Assembly: GCF_038050405.1 (NCBI RefSeq)
Contig: NZ_CP150900.1
Span: forward strand, 3,658,001-3,722,000
DNA from: Paraburkholderia sp. IMGN_8
GTDB lineage: Bacteria > Pseudomonadota > Gammaproteobacteria > Burkholderiales > Burkholderiaceae
Direction of reading: 5' to 3'
DNA length: 64,000 bases
In this document: positions 27,994 through 36,231 of the stretch, piece after piece
Layout of the letters: the number at the start of each line of letters is the position of its first letter
Position numbering within the stretch: position 1 is the first letter of the stretch
Notes under the pieces: model-generated
What the model was told of the DNA's origin: nothing
Seen by the model: the letters and a program-made list of their open reading frames with translations, nothing else
Database searches by the model: none
Position numbers and translations under genes: made by a program

Positions 27994-28774
27994 TGCTCGC
28001 TTGCGCGTGCCGCAGGCGCGTTACCTACCGGACAGTACGACAAATCGCACGCTGACTGAGAATCACGCGTGCGCGCCGCGCAAGCTGTCCGATTTTGCTT
28101 GTGAAGACCGTCATCATCCGTTCAATGGGGTTTAAATAAAAATTTTCATGATTTCCATTTTTCGTTTGCCGGGTCGTGTTGTGTGCGAATGCGCACACTT
28201 TGCCTGAACGGGATGTACTAGATTGAAAGCCATGGTGCGCTGTGACCAAAGTTCTCCGCCTGGGTTTAACGCAGAATCGTTGGGGCGCGCATCGGTTCAA
28301 TAAACATCGATTGGCATACGAAGTTACTCGAGCAAGTCCATACTTGCGTGAGAGTCTGTCCGATCGAGTCCACACGCTTAGCTTCACGCACTCCATTGAG
28401 GATCCCTTATTAACTAAGGCTCCCTCAAGCTAATAACAATCGCATGTTACTGACACCTTCTACCGCCGGCCCCAGCATTGCTGTGCGGGGTGATGCGGCA
28501 AGTTTAGGTTCGGTTTAATCCGCACACGCGAATTGTGCAATGGCATCGCAATAAGGGCAGGATTTGATCTCTCGATCGCGCGAGCCGCGATAGAAATCCA
28601 AATCTAAATGAGCCCAGATCTGAAGGTAGAGGCGAGACCGCCAACGGGCGTCAAGCGCTCAGTTGGGGAGAAAACAACAAAACCGGACATTCTTTTGCGT
28701 GCTCTATCGCGCTCTGCTGCAGTCAGGCGCGTCCTCTCTCTTGAGTTTGCATGACCTAATTGGAGACCAGTTCC
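27994..28774. other. Long AT-richer leader of the PQQ-propeller gene
   Basis: About 780 bases without a gene. It holds an AT-rich tract (28130-28165) and two dyads: GTGTGCG-N4-CGCACAC at 28181-28198 and GCACA-N7-TGTGC at 28522-28538. Probable regulatory DNA for the plus-strand gene that starts at 28775. Confidence 0.45.
28181..28198. promoter_or_regulatory. Palindromic motif shared with the Wzx upstream region
   Basis: A perfect 7-bp dyad, GTGTGCG-AATG-CGCACAC. A 16/17 match to TGTGCGAATGCGCACAC (28182-28198) occurs at 58684-58700 (one C-to-A change), in the other long intergenic region of the EPS locus. Possible common operator; the binding protein is unknown. Confidence 0.45.
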
Positions 28775-30514
28775 ATGAGCAATCGTCATGTCGTCCTGAA
28801 AGCGGCAGCGCTTCTCGCCGCTCCCGCATTGTGCCTCACGCTGGCACCTTCGGCCCGAGGGCAGTCCGTGTCTGCCGCATCAACGTTGGCGCCGGTCGTT
28901 CTTTTGCCGCACAATCGGCCGTCAGGAAACTTGCCAGCCGTGCCCCCTGCGAGCCCGCTCGACGGCTCCGCAGTCGCCTCGCAGAATCTTCAGTTCGGAG
29001 GGAATCAGAATGGCAAGCCTGACGGCGTCGGTCCGCTTATCACCCCTCCCTTCAAGGCTTCCGCATCGCAGAGCCACCTCACAGCGGCAACCATACCTGG
29101 CGCCGCCACGTTGAACACTGCCACAGACTGGCCAACGTTTGGCATTAATGCCCAGCGCATCGGCTATAACGCAGCCGAGAATGTACTGAATACCACTACC
29201 GTTCCGGGATTGAAATCGCATTGGGCGACGGATATAGGCGGACCAATCCTTACCCAGCCAACGCTGATCACAGGTGTGATGGTCAACGGGGTGGCGACGG
29301 ACGTCGTCTACGCTGCTACGCTGGGCGATGCTACGAAGAATCCTACGACGCTGAGCTATATTGTCGCGTTGAACGCTGCCAACGGTAACCTGATCTGGCG
29401 CAGGCAGTTCACGCCGGTCCAGACACACTGCAGCGATTTCGCTCCGTCTGGAGGGGTCGTCGGCACTATGGGTACGCCCACGCTTGACCGCGCGAGCAAC
29501 CGGATGTATGTGGTAACAGCTAACGGCAACCTTCACATTTTGAGTCTCTCGACTGGCAATGACGTTGCACCGTTCGTTCAAGTGATGGACCCAAACAATA
29601 CTGCGCCGAAAACCTTCGTGTACGGTAGCCCAACCCTTAACGGCACCAGTGTCTATGTTGCCACTGCGAGCACGTGCGACTTTACGCCATACCATGGTCA
29701 AGTTGTGCGCATATCCACCACGAATAGCACAATCCTGCAGAGGTGGTATCCGGTCGGTAACTCGGTTCCGGACGGTGGAGGAATCTGGGGTCCCGGTGGC
29801 GTATCCATCCCGCCCAACCAGTCATGGGTGTACGCTGCGACGGGAAACGCTGTCGCCACGCCCGAAAGTGCCGGCTTTGCGGAGCATATTGTGAAGCTCA
29901 CGCTGACCTTGGCAGTTAACGACTCCCAAATCCCCGTGCCTTCGAACAGTGGTGACCTCGATTTCGGGGCAACCCCGTTGCTATTTCAACGGGCCTCATG
30001 CCCACCAATGCTCGCAGCCATGCAGAAGTCCGGATGGCTCTATATCTATAACCGCAATACGATTGGTTCCGGCCCGATCGCTGGTTTCCAGATAGGCGTC
30101 AGTACGGCAGCCGGAAGCTTCATTGGTATTCCCGCATTCGATCCCGTACTTAACCAGATTTACGTGAATAACCCCGTGGACTCGAGCGACGGAAGGTTCA
30201 AAACTGGATTGGTCGCACTTTCCGTCAATTCGGATTGCTCCATCGGAGCTCGCCAGCTTCTCAGCGCGGGCACCTCCAGTGGCGATAATCCTTCCATTCC
30301 TCCCGTTGCGGCAAATGGCGTTGTGTACTACGCCAATGGCGTGGGAAGCGAGCTCCGCGCGGTTGACGCGGTAAGTGGCACGGAGCTTTGGAACTCGAAT
30401 CTGTCAACTGTAACTGATCATATAACCAAAGGTATCTTTGCCTCTCCATCGGTCGTGAATGGGCAGGTCTTTGTAGCGGGTTATGACCACAAGATCCATG
30501 CGTACGGCTTGTAA
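28775..30514 (+). CDS. Secreted PQQ-type beta-propeller repeat protein
   Basis: A 579-residue exported protein. The signal peptide (M-S-N-R-H-V-V-L-K-A-A-A-L-L-A-A-P-A-L-C) ends S-A-R-G; ATG 28775 is chosen since GGAG lies upstream. After a Pro/Ser linker, propeller blades follow: D-W-P-T-F-G-I-N-A-Q-R-I-G-Y-N, Y-I-V-A-L-N-A-A-N-G-N-L-I-W-R-R-Q, Y-V-V-T-A-N-G-N-L-H-I-L, L-R-A-V-D-A-V-S-G-T-E-L-W and V-A-G-Y-D-H-K-I-H-A-Y-G-L at the end. The blades resemble PQQ-dehydrogenase repeats, but no catalytic metal/PQQ residues could be assigned, so it may be a binding scaffold. Standing inside the EPS locus, it might bind polymer (inference). Confidence 0.85.
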   Translation: MSNRHVVLKAAALLAAPALCLTLAPSARGQSVSAASTLAPVVLLPHNRPSGNLPAVPPASPLDGSAVASQNLQFGGNQNGKPDGVGPLITPPFKASASQSHLTAATIPGAATLNTATDWPTFGINAQRIGYNAAENVLNTTTVPGLKSHWATDIGGPILTQPTLITGVMVNGVATDVVYAATLGDATKNPTTLSYIVALNAANGNLIWRRQFTPVQTHCSDFAPSGGVVGTMGTPTLDRASNRMYVVTANGNLHILSLSTGNDVAPFVQVMDPNNTAPKTFVYGSPTLNGTSVYVATASTCDFTPYHGQVVRISTTNSTILQRWYPVGNSVPDGGGIWGPGGVSIPPNQSWVYAATGNAVATPESAGFAEHIVKLTLTLAVNDSQIPVPSNSGDLDFGATPLLFQRASCPPMLAAMQKSGWLYIYNRNTIGSGPIAGFQIGVSTAAGSFIGIPAFDPVLNQIYVNNPVDSSDGRFKTGLVALSVNSDCSIGARQLLSAGTSSGDNPSIPPVAANGVVYYANGVGSELRAVDAVSGTELWNSNLSTVTDHITKGIFASPSVVNGQVFVAGYDHKIHAYGL

Positions 30515-30725
30515 CCGTTAGTACTGTGCGGGCGCGGCGTCTGGCCAGGCTGGGCGCCCGCGTACGACGCATCGTCATTCAGCAATCCGAACACACCCCG
30601 ACCATTGCAAATTGCCGGCGCCGCGGCAGCGCGGGAGCTGGTTTCCCTGTGGGCGGGTGCGCTCCTGCGGCAGGCGGCCGAGCTCTTGACGCACGCGCCG
30701 CTCATCTCGTTTTTCTCCAGGGGGC

Positions 30726-31904
30726 CTACTTCCAGGGACCTTCCACAGTATCTAGTGGGGTCGCAATCGCGTCCCGTTCGCGCGGCACAACGATGGGTCG
30801 ATCCTGACTGCATGGCTGCGAAAGCGCATGCAAGAGTACTGATGAAAGAGTCGCGCACACCAGAAACGCAAACGGCATCATCAACAAGCTCAGGTTGCGC
30901 AATTCGTCGTCGAAGCAAAACGCGAGAAACAGGGGCGTAGTAATCGCGGCCGCTATCCATGCTTGCTGGCGCGCGGCTGGTGGCAGTCGCCGCCAGCCGG
31001 TCTTCACCACTATCCCGACCAGAAGCAGGTGGATGACATGGAAACCCTTTGTTGTCGGCACGCCATAATTTATCTCCGTTCTTAAGTAGTTAATCGGGTT
31101 GAGTAGAAACCGCAGGTGCTCACCCAACCGATATATCATCATGCCGCCCGTATTCCCCAAATAGCGATGCTTCAGGGCAATGTTGACAGCTGCGGCGATC
31201 GCCAACAGCACGCCAATCAGCAGCAGTGACCACTTGCGCGAATAGCGCATCGCGACGAACGGGTACAGAGTCAGCACAAACAATAGGTAGGACTCTTTAT
31301 TAAGTGTGGCAAGCGCAACCACTACGGCAAGCGCAACGGGCCGTCGTTTCAGCGTCAGCCAGATCCCAAGCGCCATAAACAACAGTTCCGGCATATCGTA
31401 AAAGTAGCCGCCCTCCGTCAGGATGAGCGGCATCATTGCGGCGATAACGACGGGCGTAAGCGTCGCAGCGACCCTGTCGCCGAGGATTTCGATACAGACT
31501 GCACGAAGCACGAACAACGCAGCAAAAAGAGAGAGAAACGTCATTCCATAGACAAGAAAGTAGCGCAGCGCGTATTGGGGGTCGGTCGCATCTGACGCAC
31601 CGGGAAAATACCGTTGAACAGGATTGGAGAAAGGCGGCCTTTCGACGAGCTTGTCAAGGAACGCGCGCTTTGCCTCTTGCGGGATTACGCTGTCGAGCAG
31701 GTTGGCCGTCGCCGGCAGCAATTGCCGATAGACGAACGGTCTCTCCACCGTACCGTCAAGCACCAGCGGAAGCGAAAACGGGCTGTTATCGCGAAAATGC
31801 CATTTGGTGAAAAAGCCGCCAAACGACGCTGCCGCGGCAATGTAATAGACGAAGACTAGTAGGATCCATGCGCTTGTTCGGGTCGGGACCGCTCGGTTCG
31901 GCAT
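30726..31904 (-). CDS. Polytopic membrane protein, GT-C-like
   Basis: A 392-residue inner-membrane protein with about 8-10 helices. The first periplasmic loop carries W-H-F-R-D-N-S-P-F-S and R-P-F-V-Y-R-Q-L-L-P, a combination seen in uncharacterised membrane proteins of EPS loci; a second loop has T-E-G-G-Y-F-Y-D-M-P-E-L. Acidic loop residues could serve a lipid-phosphate-sugar transferase. The start at 31904 is preferred over 31928 because AAGGAG lies 6 bases upstream of it. It is divergent from the HAD-UbiA gene, and both are probably read from the shared 273-base spacer. Confidence 0.75.
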   Translation of the reverse strand: MPNRAVPTRTSAWILLVFVYYIAAAASFGGFFTKWHFRDNSPFSLPLVLDGTVERPFVYRQLLPATANLLDSVIPQEAKRAFLDKLVERPPFSNPVQRYFPGASDATDPQYALRYFLVYGMTFLSLFAALFVLRAVCIEILGDRVAATLTPVVIAAMMPLILTEGGYFYDMPELLFMALGIWLTLKRRPVALAVVVALATLNKESYLLFVLTLYPFVAMRYSRKWSLLLIGVLLAIAAAVNIALKHRYLGNTGGMMIYRLGEHLRFLLNPINYLRTEINYGVPTTKGFHVIHLLLVGIVVKTGWRRLPPAARQQAWIAAAITTPLFLAFCFDDELRNLSLLMMPFAFLVCATLSSVLLHALSQPCSQDRPIVVPRERDAIATPLDTVEGPWK

Positions 31905-32177
31905 CACCTTCTCCTTGTCCAAAGACATTCATTTCGAATCGTCGGCGCGGGCATGCTGGCCAAGCTGCTACACCACCACGCTACGCCACGCCGCGAGACG
32001 GCGCGCTGCCGGAAAGTTTAACTACTGCGGCGCAGCAAAACGGTGTGTTTCCGTACAGATGGGTTGGATCCTTCCTCGCTAGTCTGCCCTCAAGCGCGGC
32101 GCACGTGTTGTCACGTGCCCCGCTTGTCCTGTGCCGCGATGGAGGCGGCGCCTCACTTTCTTCTATGGGTGCCTGCC

Positions 32178-33599
32178 ATGTCGACCCCCGTTATTCCGCT
32201 ATGCGTTGATCTCGACGGGACGCTTACCCGGACTGATCTGCTAGTCGAATCGTTGCTGGAGTTACTGAAGCGCAATCCTTTGTATGTCTTCATGTGCCTG
32301 CGGTGGCTCCTGCGCGGCAAGGGTTATATGAAGGAGCAGATCGCGAAGCGGGTATCGATTGACGTCAACATCCTTCCCTACAATGACAGGTTGACTGAAT
32401 TCCTCCAAACCGAGCAACAGGGCGGACGCCCGTTGTACCTATGCACCGCGAGCAACGAGCAGTTCGCGAACCAGGTCGCCAGCCACTTCGGAATTTTCGA
32501 CGGCGTCATGGCCAGCAATGGTGCACATAACTTGCGTGGCCGCGACAAGGCCGAGGCGCTCGCGAACCGGTTCGGAGAGCAGGGTTTCGACTACTGCGGC
32601 AACGACATGACCGACGTGCCGGTCTGGAAACGGGCGCATGCGGCGATAGTGGTGGGCGACCAGAAGATCGCATCAGCCGCGCGCAGGGTCAACCGCCAGA
32701 TCATCCTTTTCGACCAGGCGCGCACGCCCATCAAGACAGTCGTGAAAGCCATGCGCGTTTATCAGTGGTGCAAGAACGTATTGGTGTTCCTGCCGCTGCT
32801 CGCGTCGCACCAGTACACCGACAGGACCGCAATTCTGCACGCGGTAGTCGCCTTCCTCGCCTTCAGTTTCTGCGCGTCAGCCGTGTACCTGCTCAACGAC
32901 ATGCTGGATCTCGATTCCGATCGTCGCCATATCCGCAAGCGTAATCGTCCTTTTGCGTCTGGCGATTTGTCGCTCGCACGCGGCATGACGTTGACAGCGG
33001 TACTACTCGCGCTGAGCGCAGCGCTCGCGAGCACGTTGAGTTTGAAGTTCGGGCTGGTGCTGTGTGGGTACTTCGCATTCACAATGGCGTATTCGGTTTA
33101 CCTAAAGCGAATGTTACTCGTCGATGTATTCTCGCTGGCTGCACTCTATTCGGCACGCGTGCTCGCCGGCGGAGCGGCCGTGGGGGTGCAACTGTCATAC
33201 TGGCTCATCCTGCTTTCGGTGTTGATCTTTCTGAGCCTCGCGATGGTCAAGCGATATACGGAACTCAATGCAGTCTTGACCCAGGGCAAGAGCGTCGCCG
33301 CAGGGCGCGGCTACATCACCGACGACATGTCGATTCTGCGCTCATTCGGCAGCGCCGCGGGCTACACGTCGGCACTGGTGCTTGCGCTCTATATGAACTC
33401 CCCGGAGATGCGCGTGATGTACCACCATCAGGGCGTCCTTTGGGTGATTTTCTGGCTCATGCTCTTCTGGATAAGCTGGGTATGGATGGCAGCCTTCCGG
33501 GGAAGGATGCACGACGACCCCATCGTGTTTGCGTTAAAGGACAGGGTCAGCCTGGGCGTACTCGCAATATGTGTGGCGGGCATCGTTTTGGCATCCTAG
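32178..33599 (+). CDS. HAD phosphatase - UbiA prenyltransferase fusion protein
   Basis: A 473-residue two-domain protein. Residues 1-180 are a HAD hydrolase: catalytic D11-L-D13-G-T-L-T, then C-T-A-S-N-E (motif II) and G-N-D-M-T-D-V-P (motif IV). Residues 185-473 are a membrane UbiA domain with the first polyprenyl-diphosphate Mg site N240-D-M-L-D-L-D-S-D248 and a second Asp-containing helix, L-L-V-D-V-F-S-L. Related UbiA proteins condense PRPP with polyprenyl phosphate, and a phosphatase then removes the 5-phosphate; a fusion could do both steps to give a polyprenyl-phosphate pentose donor (inference). GtrA, GtrB and GT-C proteins are close by. Confidence 0.85.
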   Translation: MSTPVIPLCVDLDGTLTRTDLLVESLLELLKRNPLYVFMCLRWLLRGKGYMKEQIAKRVSIDVNILPYNDRLTEFLQTEQQGGRPLYLCTASNEQFANQVASHFGIFDGVMASNGAHNLRGRDKAEALANRFGEQGFDYCGNDMTDVPVWKRAHAAIVVGDQKIASAARRVNRQIILFDQARTPIKTVVKAMRVYQWCKNVLVFLPLLASHQYTDRTAILHAVVAFLAFSFCASAVYLLNDMLDLDSDRRHIRKRNRPFASGDLSLARGMTLTAVLLALSAALASTLSLKFGLVLCGYFAFTMAYSVYLKRMLLVDVFSLAALYSARVLAGGAAVGVQLSYWLILLSVLIFLSLAMVKRYTELNAVLTQGKSVAAGRGYITDDMSILRSFGSAAGYTSALVLALYMNSPEMRVMYHHQGVLWVIFWLMLFWISWVWMAAFRGRMHDDPIVFALKDRVSLGVLAICVAGIVLAS

Positions 33600-33683
33600 G
33601 CGTTCCGATGACGGGGCCATACTAACCAGGGCACCACTTCGGCCACGCTCGCTCCGAGTTGCTGGACCGCAGAACAAACGGGA

Positions 33684-34268
33684 TCACTGCAAGTGCAGCG
33701 GTTCGGGATATAACTGGAAAAGATCGACGCTGCTTGCCACCGGCCACGTATATGCAATCCCGTCGGATTTCTGGCAAATGGCCGCTCCCGCAAAGCCGCC
33801 GTTGCCGGAAGCTTGGGAGTGAAACGGGGTCGGTACCGAATCACCGGGTCCGGCGATGTAAAGGGTCGCAACGTGACCCTGCCGCTGGATGACAGAAGGC
33901 CGGAAGAGTCCGGATACGCCTTGGACGTGGGCGGGAATGTGTGGCGGCCCCGAACAGTCGGTGGTCGCGAACTTGAGTTGCGTATCGTCGTCCCACAGCA
34001 GTTCGCTTGCCGAATACGTCGTTCCTACCGAGAGGCGGCGCAACGGAGCAAAGACCCACGTCCCCTTCATGTTGAGGATGACGCCGTCGGAAAACAGGTG
34101 GCCTACGACCTTGCCCGAATTATCAACGACGTTCGGGACCGCGGGAGCGGTCACCGCTACCGCTCGTTGCGTGTGCGCGTCGTGTTCTCCGGCCCCAACT
34201 TGCTGAGCCGACGCGGAGCAGCAGAACCCGAGCAGCGTCACCCAAAGTGACATGATTTTGACCTGCAT
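33684..34268 (-). CDS. Secreted protein of unknown function
   Basis: A 194-residue exported protein. GAGGAGG precedes ATG 34268, and residues 1-21 (M-Q-V-K-I-M-S-L-W-V-T-L-L-G-F-C-C-S-A-S-A) are a signal peptide. The mature part has strands (V-V-G-H-L-F-S-D-G-V-I-L-N-M-K-G-T-W-V-F-A-P-L) and several Gly/Pro loops with two Cys. No family is recognised. It stands between the convergent HAD-UbiA gene and the terminator of the gtr block. Confidence 0.7.
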   Translation of the reverse strand: MQVKIMSLWVTLLGFCCSASAQQVGAGEHDAHTQRAVAVTAPAVPNVVDNSGKVVGHLFSDGVILNMKGTWVFAPLRRLSVGTTYSASELLWDDDTQLKFATTDCSGPPHIPAHVQGVSGLFRPSVIQRQGHVATLYIAGPGDSVPTPFHSQASGNGGFAGAAICQKSDGIAYTWPVASSVDLFQLYPEPLHLQ

Positions 34269-34465
34269 AGCGCCTCCTCAGATGGAAGGCAATGGCCGTT
34301 GCGGGGCGCGTCCCGCAGCGAGGCACCGCATAGATACTATAGGACACGCTCTGCTGCTGCGTAACAGGCGATTCGCACGCTCGCGCCGAAACTAACAACG
34401 GCCCTGTTCCCGGCGTCATTGCCGCACGCCGTATCCTGCGTTAGCCATTTCTCGATCCTCCAAAA

Positions 34466-34495
34466 TGAATCGCACCCATAGTAGGGTGCGATTCA
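34466..34495 (-). terminator. Intrinsic terminator of the GT-C/gtrA/gtrB transcript
   Basis: A perfect 12-bp stem (34466-34477 with 34484-34495) and a 6-base loop, followed on the minus strand by TTTTGG, 53 bases past the stop of the GT2 at 34548. Confidence 0.85.
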
Positions 34496-34547
34496 CGAGC
34501 ATCGTTTCACGACATCATGTGTCCACTATTCAGGGACGTGGCTTGAA

Positions 34548-35579
34548 CTACGTCGCGGCACTAGGGCGCCCGACCGTCCAACGCGAATCAGCCGCGGCTT
34601 CGTCGAGCACCGGGTTGTAGCTTTGATCCGCCAGCGCCTCGGTCGGGTCGTAACAACGCCGGATCAGATAGATCGGCCTTTGCTTCGATTCGAAGTAGAT
34701 TCGGCCAACGTATTCGCCGATCACACCGATCCCGACCAACTGGATGCCGCCGAGAAACAAGATGATGCTCGCCAGCGACGCATAGCCCGGCACCGGATTG
34801 CCCTCGACCAATGTCCGCACGACAAGGAACATACCGTATATCACGGCAACCACCGCGACCGTCGAGCCAATGTAAGTCCATATGCGCAACGGCAGCGTGC
34901 TAAAGCTCGTAAATCCTTCGAGCGCGAAATTCCACAGCTTCCAGCCAGAGAATTTGGTATTGCCGGCGACGCGCGCTTCGCGCACATATTCGACGATCGT
35001 CGACTTGTAGCCCACCCACGCGAACAGTCCCTTCATGAAGCGCTGTCGCTCCGGCAACCGCTTCAGCGCTTCGAGCACTTCGCGCGTGAACAGCCGGAAG
35101 TCGCCAACGTTTTCGGGGATGTGCTGCTGCGCCAGTGCGTTGTGGGCACGATAGAACATCGCCGCCGCCTTGCGTTTTGCGAACGTATCCGTCTTGCGGT
35201 CGACGCGTTGCGCGAGCACGACATCGAATCCCTGACGCCACTTTTCGACGAGAAGCGGAATCACTTCCGGCGGATCCTGCAAATCGGCGTCGAAAGGGAC
35301 AATGATGTCGCCGTTCGCTTCGTCCAGACCTGCCGTTAATGCGGATTCCTTACCGAAGTTGCGCGACAGCTCGACGATCTTCACCTTGCCGTAACGCCGA
35401 CGTAGCATTTGCAGCTTTGCAAGAGTATCGTCGCGGCTGCCGTCATCTACGCAGACGATTTCGAAGTCGAGATTCTCCAGGCCAGCCAGCACGGGCACGA
35501 CCCTCGCAAAGAGATGCTCTGCGGAATCTTCTTCGTTATAAAAGGGCACAACCAGTGAGAGCAGCATGGTAGTCGTCAT
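34548..35579 (-). CDS. GtrB/DPM1-type polyprenyl-phosphate glycosyltransferase (GT2)
   Basis: A 343-residue enzyme that moves a hexose from a nucleotide sugar to polyprenyl phosphate. The GT2 core: L-S-L-V-V-P-F-Y-N-E-E-D, F-E-I-V-C-V-D-D-G-S-R-D-D-T, and F-D-A-D-L-Q-D-P-P-E (D-x-D metal site). It ends in two transmembrane helices (V-A-V-V-A-V-I-Y-G-M-F-L-V-V and A-S-I-I-L-F-L-G-G-I-Q-L-V-G-I-G) and G-E-Y-V-G-R-I-Y-F-E-S-K-Q-R-P, the classic GtrB/ArnC-like tail. The start lacks a strong ribosome site; ATG 35567 is an alternative. It lies downstream of gtrA, with 190 bases between. Confidence 0.93.
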   Translation of the reverse strand: MTTTMLLSLVVPFYNEEDSAEHLFARVVPVLAGLENLDFEIVCVDDGSRDDTLAKLQMLRRRYGKVKIVELSRNFGKESALTAGLDEANGDIIVPFDADLQDPPEVIPLLVEKWRQGFDVVLAQRVDRKTDTFAKRKAAAMFYRAHNALAQQHIPENVGDFRLFTREVLEALKRLPERQRFMKGLFAWVGYKSTIVEYVREARVAGNTKFSGWKLWNFALEGFTSFSTLPLRIWTYIGSTVAVVAVIYGMFLVVRTLVEGNPVPGYASLASIILFLGGIQLVGIGVIGEYVGRIYFESKQRPIYLIRRCYDPTEALADQSYNPVLDEAAADSRWTVGRPSAAT

Positions 35580-35769
35580 CTCGCAAGTGGCGGCGATGCG
35601 CGACCAGGCAGCCACGCGACACGCCGTTCAGCGCGCAGTCAATTCCGCTGCCGACAGCACGCAATGTGTTCCTACCGTGCGCCTCATGTTTGCTCCGTTC
35701 GGTGCGGAAACACACATAGGCTCATTGCGGATTCACGCTGCGGCGCGCCACGAGAGGCCAATCTGTCGG

Positions 35770-36231
35770 TCACCACGATGGCGCGGACTTGTCGCGCTTA
35801 CCGGCGCGCGTGGGCCGGAATGACCAAAGCGAATTGATGACGAAGCCAATAACCAGCACACACCCCGTACTGACGCACTGTGCGATGAGATACTGCCCAT
35901 GCAATCGATCGACCATTGCACTCATCAATGCGGCGTTGACCGCCATGCCTACGGCAGCAACACAGAAGAATCTGGGCGCAGCCCTCGTATGGCGCGCTTT
36001 GCTTTTGAATGTCAAACGATAGTTGAGCAAGTAATTGACTGCGGCGCCGGCGGCAGCGCCAAAGGTCGATGCGAGTACCGCATTGGTGACATGCGAGGCG
36101 GTCAACGCAATCAGGATGGCGTACTGAACCGCCGTGCCCATCAGCCCCACCAGCACGTATCTCATGAATCGGTACACGCGGCGCATGATGGCACGCCGCT
36201 TCGGCTCCATCGCCGTTCGAGAGTGGGTCAT
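35770..36231 (-). CDS. GtrA family membrane protein
   Basis: A 153-residue protein with four transmembrane helices, proposed flippase of polyprenyl-phosphate sugars. Marks: R-F-M-R-Y-V-L-V-G-L-M-G-T-A-V-Q-Y, A-A-G-A-A-V-N-Y-L-L-N-Y-R-L-T-F (the family's N-Y-x-x-x-R-x-x-T-F) and the final F-V-I-N-S-L-W-S-F. ATG 36231 overlaps the stop of the GT-C gene by four bases (ATGA), so the two are translationally coupled. A piece of a second GtrA gene survives at about 41017-41100. Confidence 0.92.
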   Translation of the reverse strand: MTHSRTAMEPKRRAIMRRVYRFMRYVLVGLMGTAVQYAILIALTASHVTNAVLASTFGAAAGAAVNYLLNYRLTFKSKARHTRAAPRFFCVAAVGMAVNAALMSAMVDRLHGQYLIAQCVSTGCVLVIGFVINSLWSFRPTRAGKRDKSAPSW

